Source: Paramecium sonneborni (taxonomy: Eukaryota; Ciliophora; Oligohymenophorea; Peniculida; Parameciidae). Taken from it: a stretch of 64,000 nucleotides of DNA. The translations under genes were made by a program, and so were the position numbers. The notes beneath the pieces are model-generated. The model did no database searches, was not told the DNA's origin, and worked only from the letters and a program-made list of their open reading frames with translations. Location: NCBI GenBank assembly GCA_905182985.1, contig CAJJDN010000151.1, positions 68,766 through 132,765 of the forward strand, given 5' to 3'. Numbering within the stretch: position 1 is the stretch's first letter; each line of letters opens with the position of its first letter. Below, piece after piece: positions 1 to 13,600 of the stretch.

Positions 1-2710
1 ATAAAGAAAAGATAAGTATCATTTTTGAAGAAAATCCCACTGTTCCATTACATCCTATAAACTCCATTGTAGATGATGTCATCATTGGATTAAATAATAA
101 TCAGGGCATACACTCCAGTTCTACAATAAACAGTATTATTAGTGTATTAACCAGATACAAATTTGAGGGAGTCTCTAGTAACTCATATTCCATTAGGTGA
201 TTATATAAAGGATACATTAAGATTAGGAATTACAAAGGTTTATTATTATGGTTTATTGATACATGCTAGTTCTAAATTTGGGATAAAGAATTTGTTAGTT
301 TATAGAAATTTTTAAGCAGTTATTTCATCAGAATGGAATGATGAATATATTCATAAAAAAGAATTATTAATACATTATGATTCCATTGATTCTCCAGAAC
401 AAATAGAATTTAAATAGAATGTAACATTTTTGAATTTAATGACAAATATTTTGGCAACAATAAGTAATGAGAGTTTGTTAATTAATTAAGCAGCAATAAA
501 AATATCTAATGATTGGTTTAAAGGATAGATAATTAAGTATTAGGCTGAATGTTAATAATGTTAAGATTAAATTCTACTTACATAAAAAATTGATTTGATT
601 TAGAGTTTAGAGTATTATTCAAGCTTTTTAGATGAATGTAAATTAGATGAGGATTATTTTGTTTTTATGACTACAAATCAATTGATATTTTTGGATTCTG
701 CTCATTATGTAAAACATCCAGCTTTCTATTTCAACTTAGATCTCTAATTTACACCTTAGAAAATATGGTGTAAAAAGGATACAATATTAATTACTGGTTA
801 AACTACGACATTCTAAGGTTTTCTATAGATGGTTAAATTTTAAGATTAATAATATTAAATGATTGGGGAACCTTTTTAAATCAAGCTGAATATATAACTT
901 ATTTAATTAGATATATTAGATGATGGCAATTTTATAATATTGGATAGTCATTAAATTATCGGAGGATATATGTACTACACTGCTAAAATATGTGCTTATC
1001 ATTATGAGTTTACCCCTCCTATAACTGTATCATATACATAAACTTCTTGTGTAGATTCAAGAAAATACAGAGATTTTTATGCATCCAGTTTCATCACTTA
1101 TAAAATTAATAATAAATATAGAGTATTCTTGAGTGATTTATAATAAGGTTTGTTCATATAAGATTTTCACTATATTGATAGTTCATTTTAATTTATAACA
1201 GCAGATTATGCTCTTTATAGAGTATCATTGAGATAACCTATAGAATAGATGATGGGATTAAATATTGATGATGAAGTACGATATCTAAAAGTGATTCGTA
1301 ATGGAGATCCATAAAACAATTTTTAAATTTTTAAAATGATTCTTCTAACTAATTCAATAGCTCATTTGTCGCTAGTGTTGTATTTTGAGGATGATGTATA
1401 TTAGAAACTAATTATAAATGAAATGTTTTAGAGATACTCTGATTTTGATGTATATTATGATGCTTCCTTAGAGAAAGATTATTTAGCATTGGCTTATTAA
1501 GCTAAATATTATACAATATGTATTTATAAATTGGGTTAGAAGTAATATCCAAATTTAAATTTAATGATTGGAGGAGTTGAAATAGTTTAATCTTATCCAA
1601 ATTAATTTTTTTCACTTCATAGTGATGAGAATGGATAGACACTGTTATAATTAAATAAAGAAAATAAAAAGCTGAATTTATATGTGGTTGATGAATATGC
1701 TACTCTTTCTTTTCTTGGGAATGCCACAGAATAACCTATTACCTTAACTGCAATTAATTAACTTACATAAGCTTCTATTATTCTAAATGTTTAGATGAGT
1801 ACTGTTGTTCTCACTAATTTGTAAATTATTTAATTATGTTAATATGTAGATATTGGATATTGTTAACCATTTTGTTTTGTGTTTTATTTTTCTTGGGTCT
1901 CTTAGCTCTCATTGTATACTAGAAACATAAGGGAGTCAAGAATCAAATTAAATAGTAGAGCAAAAGAAAAAAAGGTGATGTCTTCTATTTACATAATTAA
2001 TAATGAATTATAGTAATGTTTCATAAATAATATCAAATTATATAATGCTAGATTAATGTTAGTATTTTACATTCGATTACTCATATCAATTCTTATGCAA
2101 TAGAATAGAGAAGCGAATCTATCCTGTGAATTACAAAGTTAAAAATAGATTATTAAATTCATTTTTGGGAAAGATTCAAATAAAACCTATGCCTTTTGAA
2201 ATTGTTTCTATCACAAATATGACCAACGTAAGTAAGCATATAGCTGAGAGTGAGATAATATATGAAAATGCTAAGACAGTGGATGATTAAGAAAAAACAT
2301 AAGTTCCTCCAAATGAATTGTGGGAAAAGGCAAAGTAATGTTGTAATCTTTTAGAAAACTCAAAAGTTGATAATCAAGATTTATTTGGGATTTCCAATTT
2401 ATATGATTAGATTTTAGAAATTTTATAACCTCCAAAATCAAAACATGAGTATTTCATTTCTCCTCATAATTCAGACACAGAAATAAAACAAAAGAAATTA
2501 GTTTATAATCCAGAAGCACTTAACAATCTTATCAAACGTCTCCGATCTGGAAAAGTACAATCTTAAACAAGATCTTTATTTAGATCTACACAGAGAATGT
2601 AAACATCGTCAATAGGTAAATAAATTTAAAAGACTGAATTAAATGAATAACTAAGTGTACAAGCCCTTAATTTTTTAAAGTAATTAAAAAAGAAATAGTT
2701 GAATAAATGA
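1..2710 (+). CDS. Large single-pass membrane protein, 5' end missing
   Basis: The gene enters from the left edge in the first frame and reads with the ciliate code to TGA at 2708-2710. A long extracellular or luminal region with no family I recognise covers roughly the first 600 codons. An intron of 29 nt near 1821-1850 (GTAAAT...TGTAG) restores the frame into a strongly hydrophobic stretch (around 1855-1910) followed at once by a Lys/Gln-rich segment, the pattern of a stop-transfer membrane anchor with a cytoplasmic tail. A second coding block from about 2045 to the end reads as a charged tail of about 215 codons. The splice joining these two blocks (1975-2060) is not resolved, so the tail could be a separate small gene. 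It converges on the transporter gene, leaving about 75 nt between them. The function is unknown; the membrane topology is inferred. Confidence 0.6.
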
Positions 2711-2786
2711 ATACATGAATAATGAACATTTAATTTCTCGTTTATAAAATTAAAGAATAATGTAGATATACATAAATTTATTACTA

Positions 2787-4478
2787 TCATTCTTATTATT
2801 AGGGTTATTCTTCTGAATCATAAAGATCTTCTGCTTCTTCTCCTGGGATAAGGGGAACATCACCTACAATACTGATATTGTTATGTGAACACTAAATTAC
2901 TTTGATACTGTACACTGAACAAAGATGCTTTATGATATTATACACTCAATTTTGATTAAGTTCCTCGATATACAGAAATCCCTTTTCCTTTAACTTATGA
3001 CACACTCTTTTCTAAAGGATGAACTAATGAACCTTTATCTTATTATTCAACCTCAACAGGTTAATATGAATCATCTATTTTCAAAAATAAACTGCACAAA
3101 AATCCAATAATGAGCATTCCTCCAGAAAAAATGTTTGTATATAATACTCTTGAATCAACCTTATCTTTTCCTGTTATAAATGTCAAAGAGTATGTAAAAA
3201 TTACAAAGAACAACATACTTCCCATATAAAAGGCACCTATTGCAAATGATGGATCTAGTGGAAATATTAAATCACATCCCATATCCATCATTACAGGTAA
3301 TATTGGCATTGTAAATATTGCCAATAGAGAAACAACTATGTACATATAAATTATATTGCTTGATTTCAATGCAAAATATAGAAATCCTAAAGATAAAATA
3401 GCTAATAATAAAAATAAACGGACAAATGGTTTCTATATTTTATACTTGTTTATAAAATATGGAATTGCTCCTTATGCTATTAATCCACCAACTAAAGGAA
3501 ATGAAACTGTTTATTAATATTATTTCTATACCTACACCTGCCACTTAATGTGCTTCATAATTATAAGGAGCCATTAACAATTCCATTATTACTAATAATG
3601 ATTTTAATATTCCAAAATACAAACTAAATGGAATAAATAGTAAAACAAAGTTTGTATTCTTAAATAATCTTAACATTATTTTTATCATTCCTCTTTTTCT
3701 TTCAACTTTATTTATTTTCACTGGTACTTAATTTGGTCTACTCTTTAACATAATTAAACTAGGCACAATAGCCAAACTTATGTAAAATTCAAGCAAACAT
3801 AAATTCTACATTCTACTTTTTCCATCTTCATATTATTCATCACCTTCCTCTTTATAACCTTTAAAAACCATTCCAGGTATAAATGCAGATATAATCAATG
3901 ATAACGTAGTGACTACATTAAGTAGAGTTATTATTATAATTCTTGTATTTGGATGAAACCAACTCATAGCCATTGATGCCTAAGAATTTAAAATAAAAGG
4001 TCTTCCTATTCCACATAGAACTTAACCAATTATTAAAACTGAAAATCTATATATAATGACTCTTTTTTATACCCTGCTTTGTTTATCAACAGTTTTATAG
4101 CGCAACCCATAATAGTCAGAATTACACCTAAATTAGTAGCAGGTGCCCATCCATAATTAGATATAGCTAATTAAATTATTTAAAAATACTTTAAGCTGCA
4201 AAAAATGATAAAAGAGGATGCATCAACATAAACGCTGTTGAAGCTGTTGCTACTATAGCTGTTGAAACATTATATATATCAGACATAAATGTAGTGATAG
4301 GTACACAGATTTCATATGGCACTCCATTTACCAAAACAACTAAAAAGTACAACAACAGAATAGCCCATCTATAAACTGATAATTCTATATCTTTTATTGA
4401 TTGCGTATGCGATTTCACTACAGAATGACTAGAAATCGAATTTAGGTTCTTCTAATCAGCATCTTGTTTATTGCTCAT
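2787..4478 (-). CDS. Major facilitator transporter, SLC49-like
   Basis: Read on the minus strand from ATG at 4478 (start MSNKQDADQK) to TGA at 2787. After a polar N-terminus of about 35 residues the protein has the first helix of a major facilitator (RWAILLLYFLVVLVNGVPYE) and many further hydrophobic segments, as expected for 12 helices. The first helix and the C-terminal helix with FPLDPSFAIG resemble the SLC49 (heme, choline or metabolite transporter) branch, but that assignment is by eye. Small introns are visible, for example 23 nt at about 4169-4191 (GTATTT...ATTAG) and 22 nt near 2894-2915. Splicing the latter gives a natural acidic C-terminus (GDVPLIPGEEAEDLYDSEE). Probable location is the plasma or an organelle membrane; the substrate cannot be told from sequence. 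Confidence 0.8.
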
Positions 4479-4623
4479 TATTTATTATCTGATTATTTTC
4501 TTTTAATATCTTTTTTATTTAACTTAATATAAACTATGCAAATTGCGTAATCAACTCAAAAAGTTAATCTTTATTTATTTTTTATAAATTATCATATTTT
4601 ATATCTATAGAAATAATCAGAAT

Positions 4624-7600
4624 TCAGAAAATTCCAAATCCAACTAAACCATAACTTATAGCTGTATCCAATTTCTATTTCATTTCTGCAAAATTCTTAT
4701 ATAGAGGTAATTCAATTGTATTGAAACATGTTCTAGTTGTTGGTATAAAACTTTCCTTTATTTCTGATTTAAATTCGACAGTAATTGCTAACTTAGCATT
4801 TGAAGGTAATGTTGGTGTTCCAGTTATATATTGCAATAGTTCTTTTATTTTTTTACTATCCAATTAATTAACATAAGTATTAAAAAATGATATATGATAA
4901 TCTTAACCTCCTTTAAATTTTATTAAATTAATTAATTGTTCTGGTTTTATCTCTTAAACTCCTAAAGTTATAAGACCCATATCATTTGGCTTAAAATACT
5001 TTTTCAAAATCTATTATATTCATATATTATATTAATTACTTTTATATCCAAGACTGTTGAAAATCCTTCTCTAAATGGTGTATATATTTCTTAATACTAT
5101 TGTTGAATTAAGTATTCTGCAACTTTATCTAAATAAATTTAACAATTCTCTTTACTAACCATTACATTCTATCCATCTGGTATCAAATTTATCAAATCTT
5201 TTTTCTTTTAATATGTAAAATTGAGACATAACAATTCCATTGTCACATCATCATTTAAAAGTAGACTCTCATAATTTTAATATGTAATAGGATCTAAAAA
5301 TCCTTAAAGATCTTTAAATTAGATCTTCTCTTCAAAAAGCACCTTCCAAAACTATGGTTAAAATTGAATTCCTATTTAATGATTATTAAATATTGAATTT
5401 GCTACAACCTTTTAATTTAATTTATAATAAATACCTTTCCAAAAACAAATGCATAATCTGTTTTCTTAGGAATTTACAAAAATCTTTAATCAATAAAATA
5501 ATATCCAGGTGATAACATACTAAAATAACCATATTGATCAGATTTTAAGTTATCCCCTTTTAATTCATTACCTATCAATGAATAAAATTCTTTTCTTAAA
5601 CCACCTGCATCATATCCCTACTCATTTGCAAATTTAATCATCAATGGCCCCATTAATTTTTCATTTTATAATTTAAGTAAACTATCCAAAAAATTTGCAC
5701 GTACTATTTGTACCTACTTCTCAACTTTGTAAATCTTTTTTCCATTATTGTCATAAAAAATAGATCTTTAGAAATCTTACATATTCTTTTCAAATGAAAC
5801 TCCTTCTAATTATAATATTTTTGCTAATAATAAATAAAATTAATTTTACTCATTTTTATTTGATCATTAATCTTAAATATTAAATCTATCTCCTATTTTT
5901 CTGTAGCATCCTCATTCTTTGGAAGAATTCTTAAGGTTACTTCCATTTTACCTTCCAAAGATAATTTTGAATAATTTTGTTCAATATTAAAATTTTTATA
6001 TGAACTCAAAACTTCTACATTAGTCATTTACAAACTATTTTCAATTGACCCATATATATTTTACAATCTATCTTTCAAATAAATATTAAATGTTATTTCT
6101 TAATAATAAGGAATCTTCTTTAACTTTTCTGGGAAATCTAAGACTGATTTTTCTATATCTACTTAGGTAGCCAAAACAGTAAAGTAACTATCCACTTTTT
6201 AATTATTAATATATAAATTATATATCCCTTTTATTTATGGTTCCCAATAAATTTTCAATCCTGTATCTTCTTTTGTATATTTTGGAACTATTTAAATTTT
6301 TTAATAAATTGAATGGACAAATACTATCTATTATAACACAAAAGAATTTGACTTATTTCCAAAATTATCTTTAATTTCAATTACATCCATTCTTTCAAAT
6401 CCTACTTGTGTTGACTAATTTATTAATTATTTACTTTAAATGTTCAACACATTATTATTTAAGATCTAATTTAAATTGATATTTTTATTATTTTATTCAA
6501 TTTGCATATCTTCTCTTATATTTAAAGATTTCATTATTATTTTTAATAATTTATCATTCAATGAATAATTTTGTTAAATTTTAATTTGCTAGGCTTCTTT
6601 ATTAACTTATTTATATTCATTTTTAAATGAAATTCCAGTATGATAAAACTTATACATTTATAAATCTGATGCTGGAAGAAAAGTTAGTTTAATTTCTGAT
6701 TAAAAATCTTATTTCATAAATGCTAATTTAAATTAATTTGATTTTATCATAAACTCTAATGGTTTAGTACAAGTAAAATTAACTAAGACAATATTTGATG
6801 TAATAAAATTTATTTTTGCTTTCAGAGTAGTTGAATAATTTTTGTAAAAAGTTAGAGGTTTCTCTATATTATTTTTGGTTATTATTTTAATTTTTGACAT
6901 CTATTCATCTAAGGATATATATTCTGATACTCCATTAATTAATACATATTTTGAAAATCCACATTTCTAATCTGAAGAATTTTATTTAAGATATTATATT
7001 AATGGGGAATATTTTTGACAACTTTTTATACATACTACTTTATTATAAAATTACTCTTTTATAATAATAAAAGCTGTTTCAAAATCTCTTGGATCTAATC
7101 TTCCTTCTAATTTCTGTATTTTTTATTATCCATAATGTATATAAAGTTCAAATTATTAGGGTTAATATTTTTCTTTTTTTATAAAATCATCAGCAGTAAA
7201 ATTCATTGATTACAACATTAATTAATTTTTATTAAGTATTTTCTTTTCCAATTCTAAATAACTAATTTTTGAATATTAACTTGTATGATTATTTAAATAA
7301 TCAAGTAAAAAGTCTTCCAAACTAAAATCTTCAAATTTATTATAAAAAAGTAACACTTCATTTCTATCTTTTGAAAATTAATATAAAGCTATTGATTTTG
7401 AATCTTATTTAGTTATCTTAAAAATTATTTTTTTATCGTTTTTGATTGCAATCAATTTATGCAAATATTTTGATAAAAGAATCAATGTTAACACATCTTA
7501 TTCAAATAATTTTTCAAAATCTTAATTTATGGATATTTCGAATTTCTTTTTATCAATTAAAAGATCATGAAAATTATATTTATCAAAATTGATTATTAAT

Positions 7601-10600
7601 TAATTCAAAAACTATCCAATTTTATTAGATTAAGGAACTTCTATACTTAAAGATCTATTAGTATCTTCTATTAAAAATGTTGTTAATTTTAAAACTCCAT
7701 TTTCAAAAGTAATAAGTTAATTAACTTTATCTTGTGTTAATTCAAAAGAAAATTCAATAATTTTAATTATATTAGTTAATAGATTTTTTTTAATTTATGC
7801 TTGATTTATATCAAACATGAAACTAAGAGAATTTTCAATTTTAGGTATAAATTTATCTAAAAAAAAAGTTTCATAACCTGATTGAAATTCAGCAAAAGCA
7901 ATGTGTGATTCCATAATTTTATCTAAATAATAAGAGGGATTTTAATTTAAATAATCACTAAACTTAATTCTTAATTATATTTTAGATAATTCATTGTGAG
8001 ATTCCTTAAATTAAGTGAGTTATTTAATATGATATTAAGCAGTATCATTTGAATCAAAATAGGATGCTATATTTAATAAATTTAATTTCATTTTATCAAT
8101 TTAAAAATCAGTATCATTAATTTTAATGATCATCTTCCAACAATTTTCAACATCTGGATTATGTTACTTAAATTTTCCAGAAGAAAACTCATAAATAATT
8201 TGATTTGGGAAAATTGGAATAATTTCAGAGACTGTAAATTAACTATAAGTTTATAATTAATTTTTTCCAAAAGCATCATCAATTAGTTATTATTTAATTG
8301 ATTCACTGTCTGTTTCTTATATTTGAAACATCTTTCTTGCAAAACGTTATTCATGAATAAAATATAAGGTTCCAATTTGATCAGTAATAAATACATTTGA
8401 TATATTGTTAATAAAATTTTAATCTTATGGCCAACCTTTTTCAAATAGTATTACAGCAACTATATTTTCATTTTCAATAAATTCTAAAGAATCATCTAAA
8501 CTATCATCTTTTCTCATCTTATTAGAAACTGAACAATATTATTCAAATTATTCTTATGATAAAGTTGATACTGATTAATCATCGAATTCATATAATACAA
8601 GTTTTCCTTATCTACTATTATCTACTAATTAACCTAACATAGTTGTAACTTAATGATATTCATTTTTATAAACTACTATTAATAAATCTCCAATTCTATT
8701 TTATGATAAGTAATAATTTGTCTTTAATTAAAATCCAAAATATAAACTTATTAATTTATCACAATTTCTTTTTGGATATCTAATTTTAGTAACGACTTTT
8801 GCTTTTTAAACAGATACAATTTTACGATAATTTGGTATTTCTTCTTATGAACGATTAAATCCTTATCTTAAAGAATGAAGTAAAGAAGATAGAGTTGTTT
8901 AAAATTAATATTCATATTCATGACTTTAAATTTAATCAACCAATAACTTTTCTGATTTATGCAAGAAAAAATCAGATAGATTAATTAGCAATTCTTTTAC
9001 TTAAGTTTGTTATTTTAGCTATTCTTTTCTATCTGATAATTTTCTAATTTATTATATTTCTGGCTATAATACATTTGATAAAGATTAATGATTTACTGAA
9101 ATGATTATATCTTTATTAAGCATTTAACTTATATTTTATGATATTTGTTAAAGTTTACGATCTATCTCAAGTTTCTGAAATAAATATTAAATTAATTAAT
9201 TTGAATTGAATATTTAAAAGAGTAAATCTTCTTCATTAATAATATTGCAATAATAATAATCGATTTATTATTATTCTTTCAATATATTATTTCTTGAAAC
9301 TTGCTTATTACCTAATGTTAATGGTTTAACTTATTAATGTTTTTTCATATTCAAAATATTCAATCTAACTATTAAAGTTTATTATTATAAATAATAATTA
9401 GTTTAACCAAATCTAAAATATGTATCAAAACCTTATTCTTAAGAATAATTTTCAAATGGCAATTCTTGAACCTCATTAAATTCAACATAAACTCTTCTTA
9501 AAACTGATAAAATATTTGATTATTTAAGCATATTACAATAAAGAATTTAGAGTAGAATCATAATTAAAGAATTCTAATTTAATATGTAGTCTAAAATTGA
9601 TAGAATATCTACTGATTTATTATTGTAATTATTAAAATCAACCATATTACTAACTAAAACTTCTAAAGTAGATATAGCACTTATTCTCCATTATATTTTT
9701 TCAACATCTCCTAAATTTGTAGCATATTACTTAACTTTTTCTTGAAACTCATGAAGTTTTTAAAATACTATTTATATAGTATATGTAGAGAATAGAGATT
9801 TTTCACTATAACACTTATCATCTTTTACATAAAAAGGAAAATTAATCTCCCATTATTATTTATAATCCTTATCAGCAAATACTTATTTAAGATATTCATG
9901 ATATTTATAGAATTAGGAAATTACAAAAGATATTGATTCTCTACCATTATATTTTTTAATAAATTCAGATTCTGTACATTATTCTAATTTTAAACTTAAT
10001 TCCGGTTTTAAAAAATGATAATACTCCATAAAAATAATTTAACTTTGTTAAGATTTTTGATCCCTAACTTTATAATTATTATTATTATTAACTAATTCAA
10101 GCATGAAATCAAAGTTTTATTTCATAAATTAAATATCTCCTTATTTATATTAAACTTAATTTGGATTCTCTGTTTATTTTTTTTCAAAAATTGTTCCCTA
10201 TTTTGCAAATTATGTCATCTATTTTTAAAAACTATTCTATTATGTTTAATGTGGAGCATCTAAATCATCAATATTATAGTTTCCTTCAAGTTCTCCCATA
10301 ATATCATTCGAAAAATATTCTTCTAAATTAAGTAGTTTTTTAATATTCTATTTAATGTTCCTTTCTAATCTTATTTATTTTAATTATTCAATCAATTCAA
10401 GATATTTAACTTAATTAAAAAATATTTCATCTTCATTATATTCTAAAGGAATTATTATTTATTGATCTTCTTAACTCATTCTTACATTCTCAAATTTAAT
10501 AATAAATTCTGGTTACTCATTATTTTCATTTAAATTTAAATACTTAATATAATTCATTAATTATTCACATAATTTATCTATCTTTCTTATACACATTATT

Positions 10601-13600
10601 TCTGATAAGAGTGGAGTATAATCTTTTCTAATTTTAATTATATTCCATAATTATGATTAATTTACAAAAGTTATTCTTTAAGAAACTAATTATATCAAAA
10701 ACTCTTAAGTATTTTAATTAATCTCTTTTTTTAATTTATAATTATTTTGCTTACAAAATTATATTGTTTCTAATAAAATTTATTCTGGCAACATTAAAAT
10801 TTAATCCTTCAATAATCTTTATTCATCTATATTAAATTAAGATTAATTTATTAATTTCATCATTAAAAAAATTTTACTATTTATTTGTTCTTCTCTATTT
10901 TAATATTCCTCATTATTTAACTGTCTAAATTATTTATTTATAAAATCCTCAAGAGATTTCTAGTGAGAATTTGTTTAACTAACTGCTAAGGCTATTGAAT
11001 TTTCAAGTGTAAAATTTTAAGGTATCAAAGAATTTTATAATTCTATTGGGAAAAGTTAAATAATTTATATAAAAACTGGATGATCTAAAATATATAATGT
11101 TTACACCTATTCAACAATCTTTTTTATTACATCTTTTTATATATTCTTTTTTTCAGATAAAATTGTATTTATATAGTTTTATATAATTATAGGATTACCT
11201 TTATAATCACTTATTCTCTCTATTACTAAATCATAATTGAATAAACTAAAACCATAATGTATTCTTATAAATTATAGAATTTCTTTATCAAATCCCAATA
11301 TTTTCATTAAAGTAGCTTATTCTTTTTTTATTAGTAAATCAATTTAGTTTTCTCTTGCCTAATTTTAATCATCAATCATAAAATCCTTATTTTCGGAAAA
11401 TTTACGTTCTAATTTATGAAAATATTTATGAAATGTATTAGTTTTTTCATAAAATATGATAAATTCTTTTATAATTTAATTCTTAATTATATAACTATTA
11501 ATTTTATTCAAAGTATTAAAATTATAATTATAAATACTTTCTTCAATATCTTAAACTTTTATAAATGGTTTCATAAAATTTAATAAAAAGTAGGATTTTT
11601 ATTTTAATGCAAGTTAATAAATCTTTTCACCAGAATCGAGACAATCCAATTACAATTATTCCTAAACAAAATTATTTATTTCTTATTCATTTTAAGTTGT
11701 TTGTAATTATTTAAGATAGACTTCAAAAAATACTCTTGAATATTTTTTAAATGCTATATAATAAAGGATTGGAACATTATTTAACATAAATAATCGTTTA
11801 TTATCCTTAACTTTTTTGTAAACAAATTTATTATAATAAGTAATGATATCTTGCTCATTTGAAAATATTGTTAAAATCTAAAAAATATTTTACTCCAATC
11901 CTAATTAGACTGGATCTTTATGTAATTCCATAACAAAAATTATTGTTTCAAGATTATTACTTAATAATGCTGCTACTAAATATTTTTGATTGAATATTAA
12001 TTTTTTATCAAATAATTCATGACCTTTTTTGATAAATGCAATTTCATTTATTTGTAGAGAATCCAATTAAAAATTGTCAAGAGGCATACAACTTTCTAAA
12101 AATTAAACTTTTGCTTTGAAATGATTTATTTCTATTTTAAATTTTTTGCTTTTAAGAAAATTGCATTTTAAAAAATAGTATTTACTTGTTTAATTAATAT
12201 AGCTAATATCATTTGCTCCAATTTAAATTACTTCATTAAATTTTTAATCTTAGAAATTATTTTTAAGAATCAATTATGCAATTTTATTTGCATCATAGAT
12301 TACTTTATATTTATTCTAAGATAATAAAATTAGCAGTTATTCAAAAAATGTTCTTTAAAATGGAGTGAAATAATAAACATTTGTAAATTTAATTTCACAA
12401 TTTTATATATTTGGCTCTAATATTTTAATATAAAGTTCAGATCTTTCTGCTAAGAATTCACTATAATTGTAATTTAATTTATCTTTATACTAATATTTTT
12501 AATTAGATTTTTTTGTTATGTAAATTTGGATTAAATTATTTACTAAACGTTAATTTAATTCTATCTTAGAAACTGTAGGAAATATTAAACTATCAAGTAA
12601 ATCATTATACTAAACAATTTCCTTAGATAATTATTCTTCAAGTTTTTTTTTTTTTAATTCTTCTCTCAAATATTTAAATGTTCCAATGTAATCTATATTT
12701 TATTTAAAATTCATAAAATTGCATTCTTATTTCTTGAAAGTAAAATGAAAAGACAGATTTGTTAAATTATCAATTTATATTTCAAATTCTGGGTTCATCT
12801 AAAATCCAAATTCATGTTCCAAACATCTTTTTTTCGCATAAATTGTCAAATTAAATACTTTTATAAAACTTTAAAATGTTTGTAATTTTTTAAAGGCTAC
12901 TTAAAGTTAATCATTTAATCCAGCTAAAATAAAGAATTTAATTTATTTAAAATATTCTTCTTCATCTAAATCTATTGTATCAATAAATCCTTAATATTCT
13001 TATTTACTTAATATTTTATAATATCTATATATAGTACTATTAGCATAATTACACCCTTTATTTTACATAAATAGATTTTATTGAATAGATCTATTATAAT
13101 AATTCCAATTAAATAATCTTATCCCATTGAGAAGGAAACCATAATTTATAAAATTGGAGACAAATAATTCTTCAGCTTTTGAATCATCATTATCTACTAA
13201 TTTAATCATTTTGTAAATCAATTTTTTTTTATTTGAATTGACACTTTCATCTAAATTAATAAAATATCCTAATAACAATCTTTTTAACCAAGATTTGAGA
13301 TTTATCTTATCTATTTAATCATAAGCATCATTTGGATGAAATATGGCATAAAAATAAAAAGGATTACACTTAAAATTGCAATCTAATAACTCTTAAGAAG
13401 TCAATTTCTAAACCATCCATTTGCTTACTACTGGAGATCTTTATATAGCTAATTTCAAATGATTAAAAAAATTAGTATTTAATTGTTCTTCCTCTTTGTC
13501 ATATTTCTAATTATCTAATATTATTTCTAAAATTTTGTTTGACCATTCTATAGAAAAATTAGATTCTTATCTAATTTTTTAACTCATATAACACTTTTAT

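Noticed and set aside
3061..4418. Two short separate membrane proteins (3061-3369 and 4191-4418, minus)
   Set aside because: They are exons of one MFS transporter that look separate only if TAA/TAG are read as stops.
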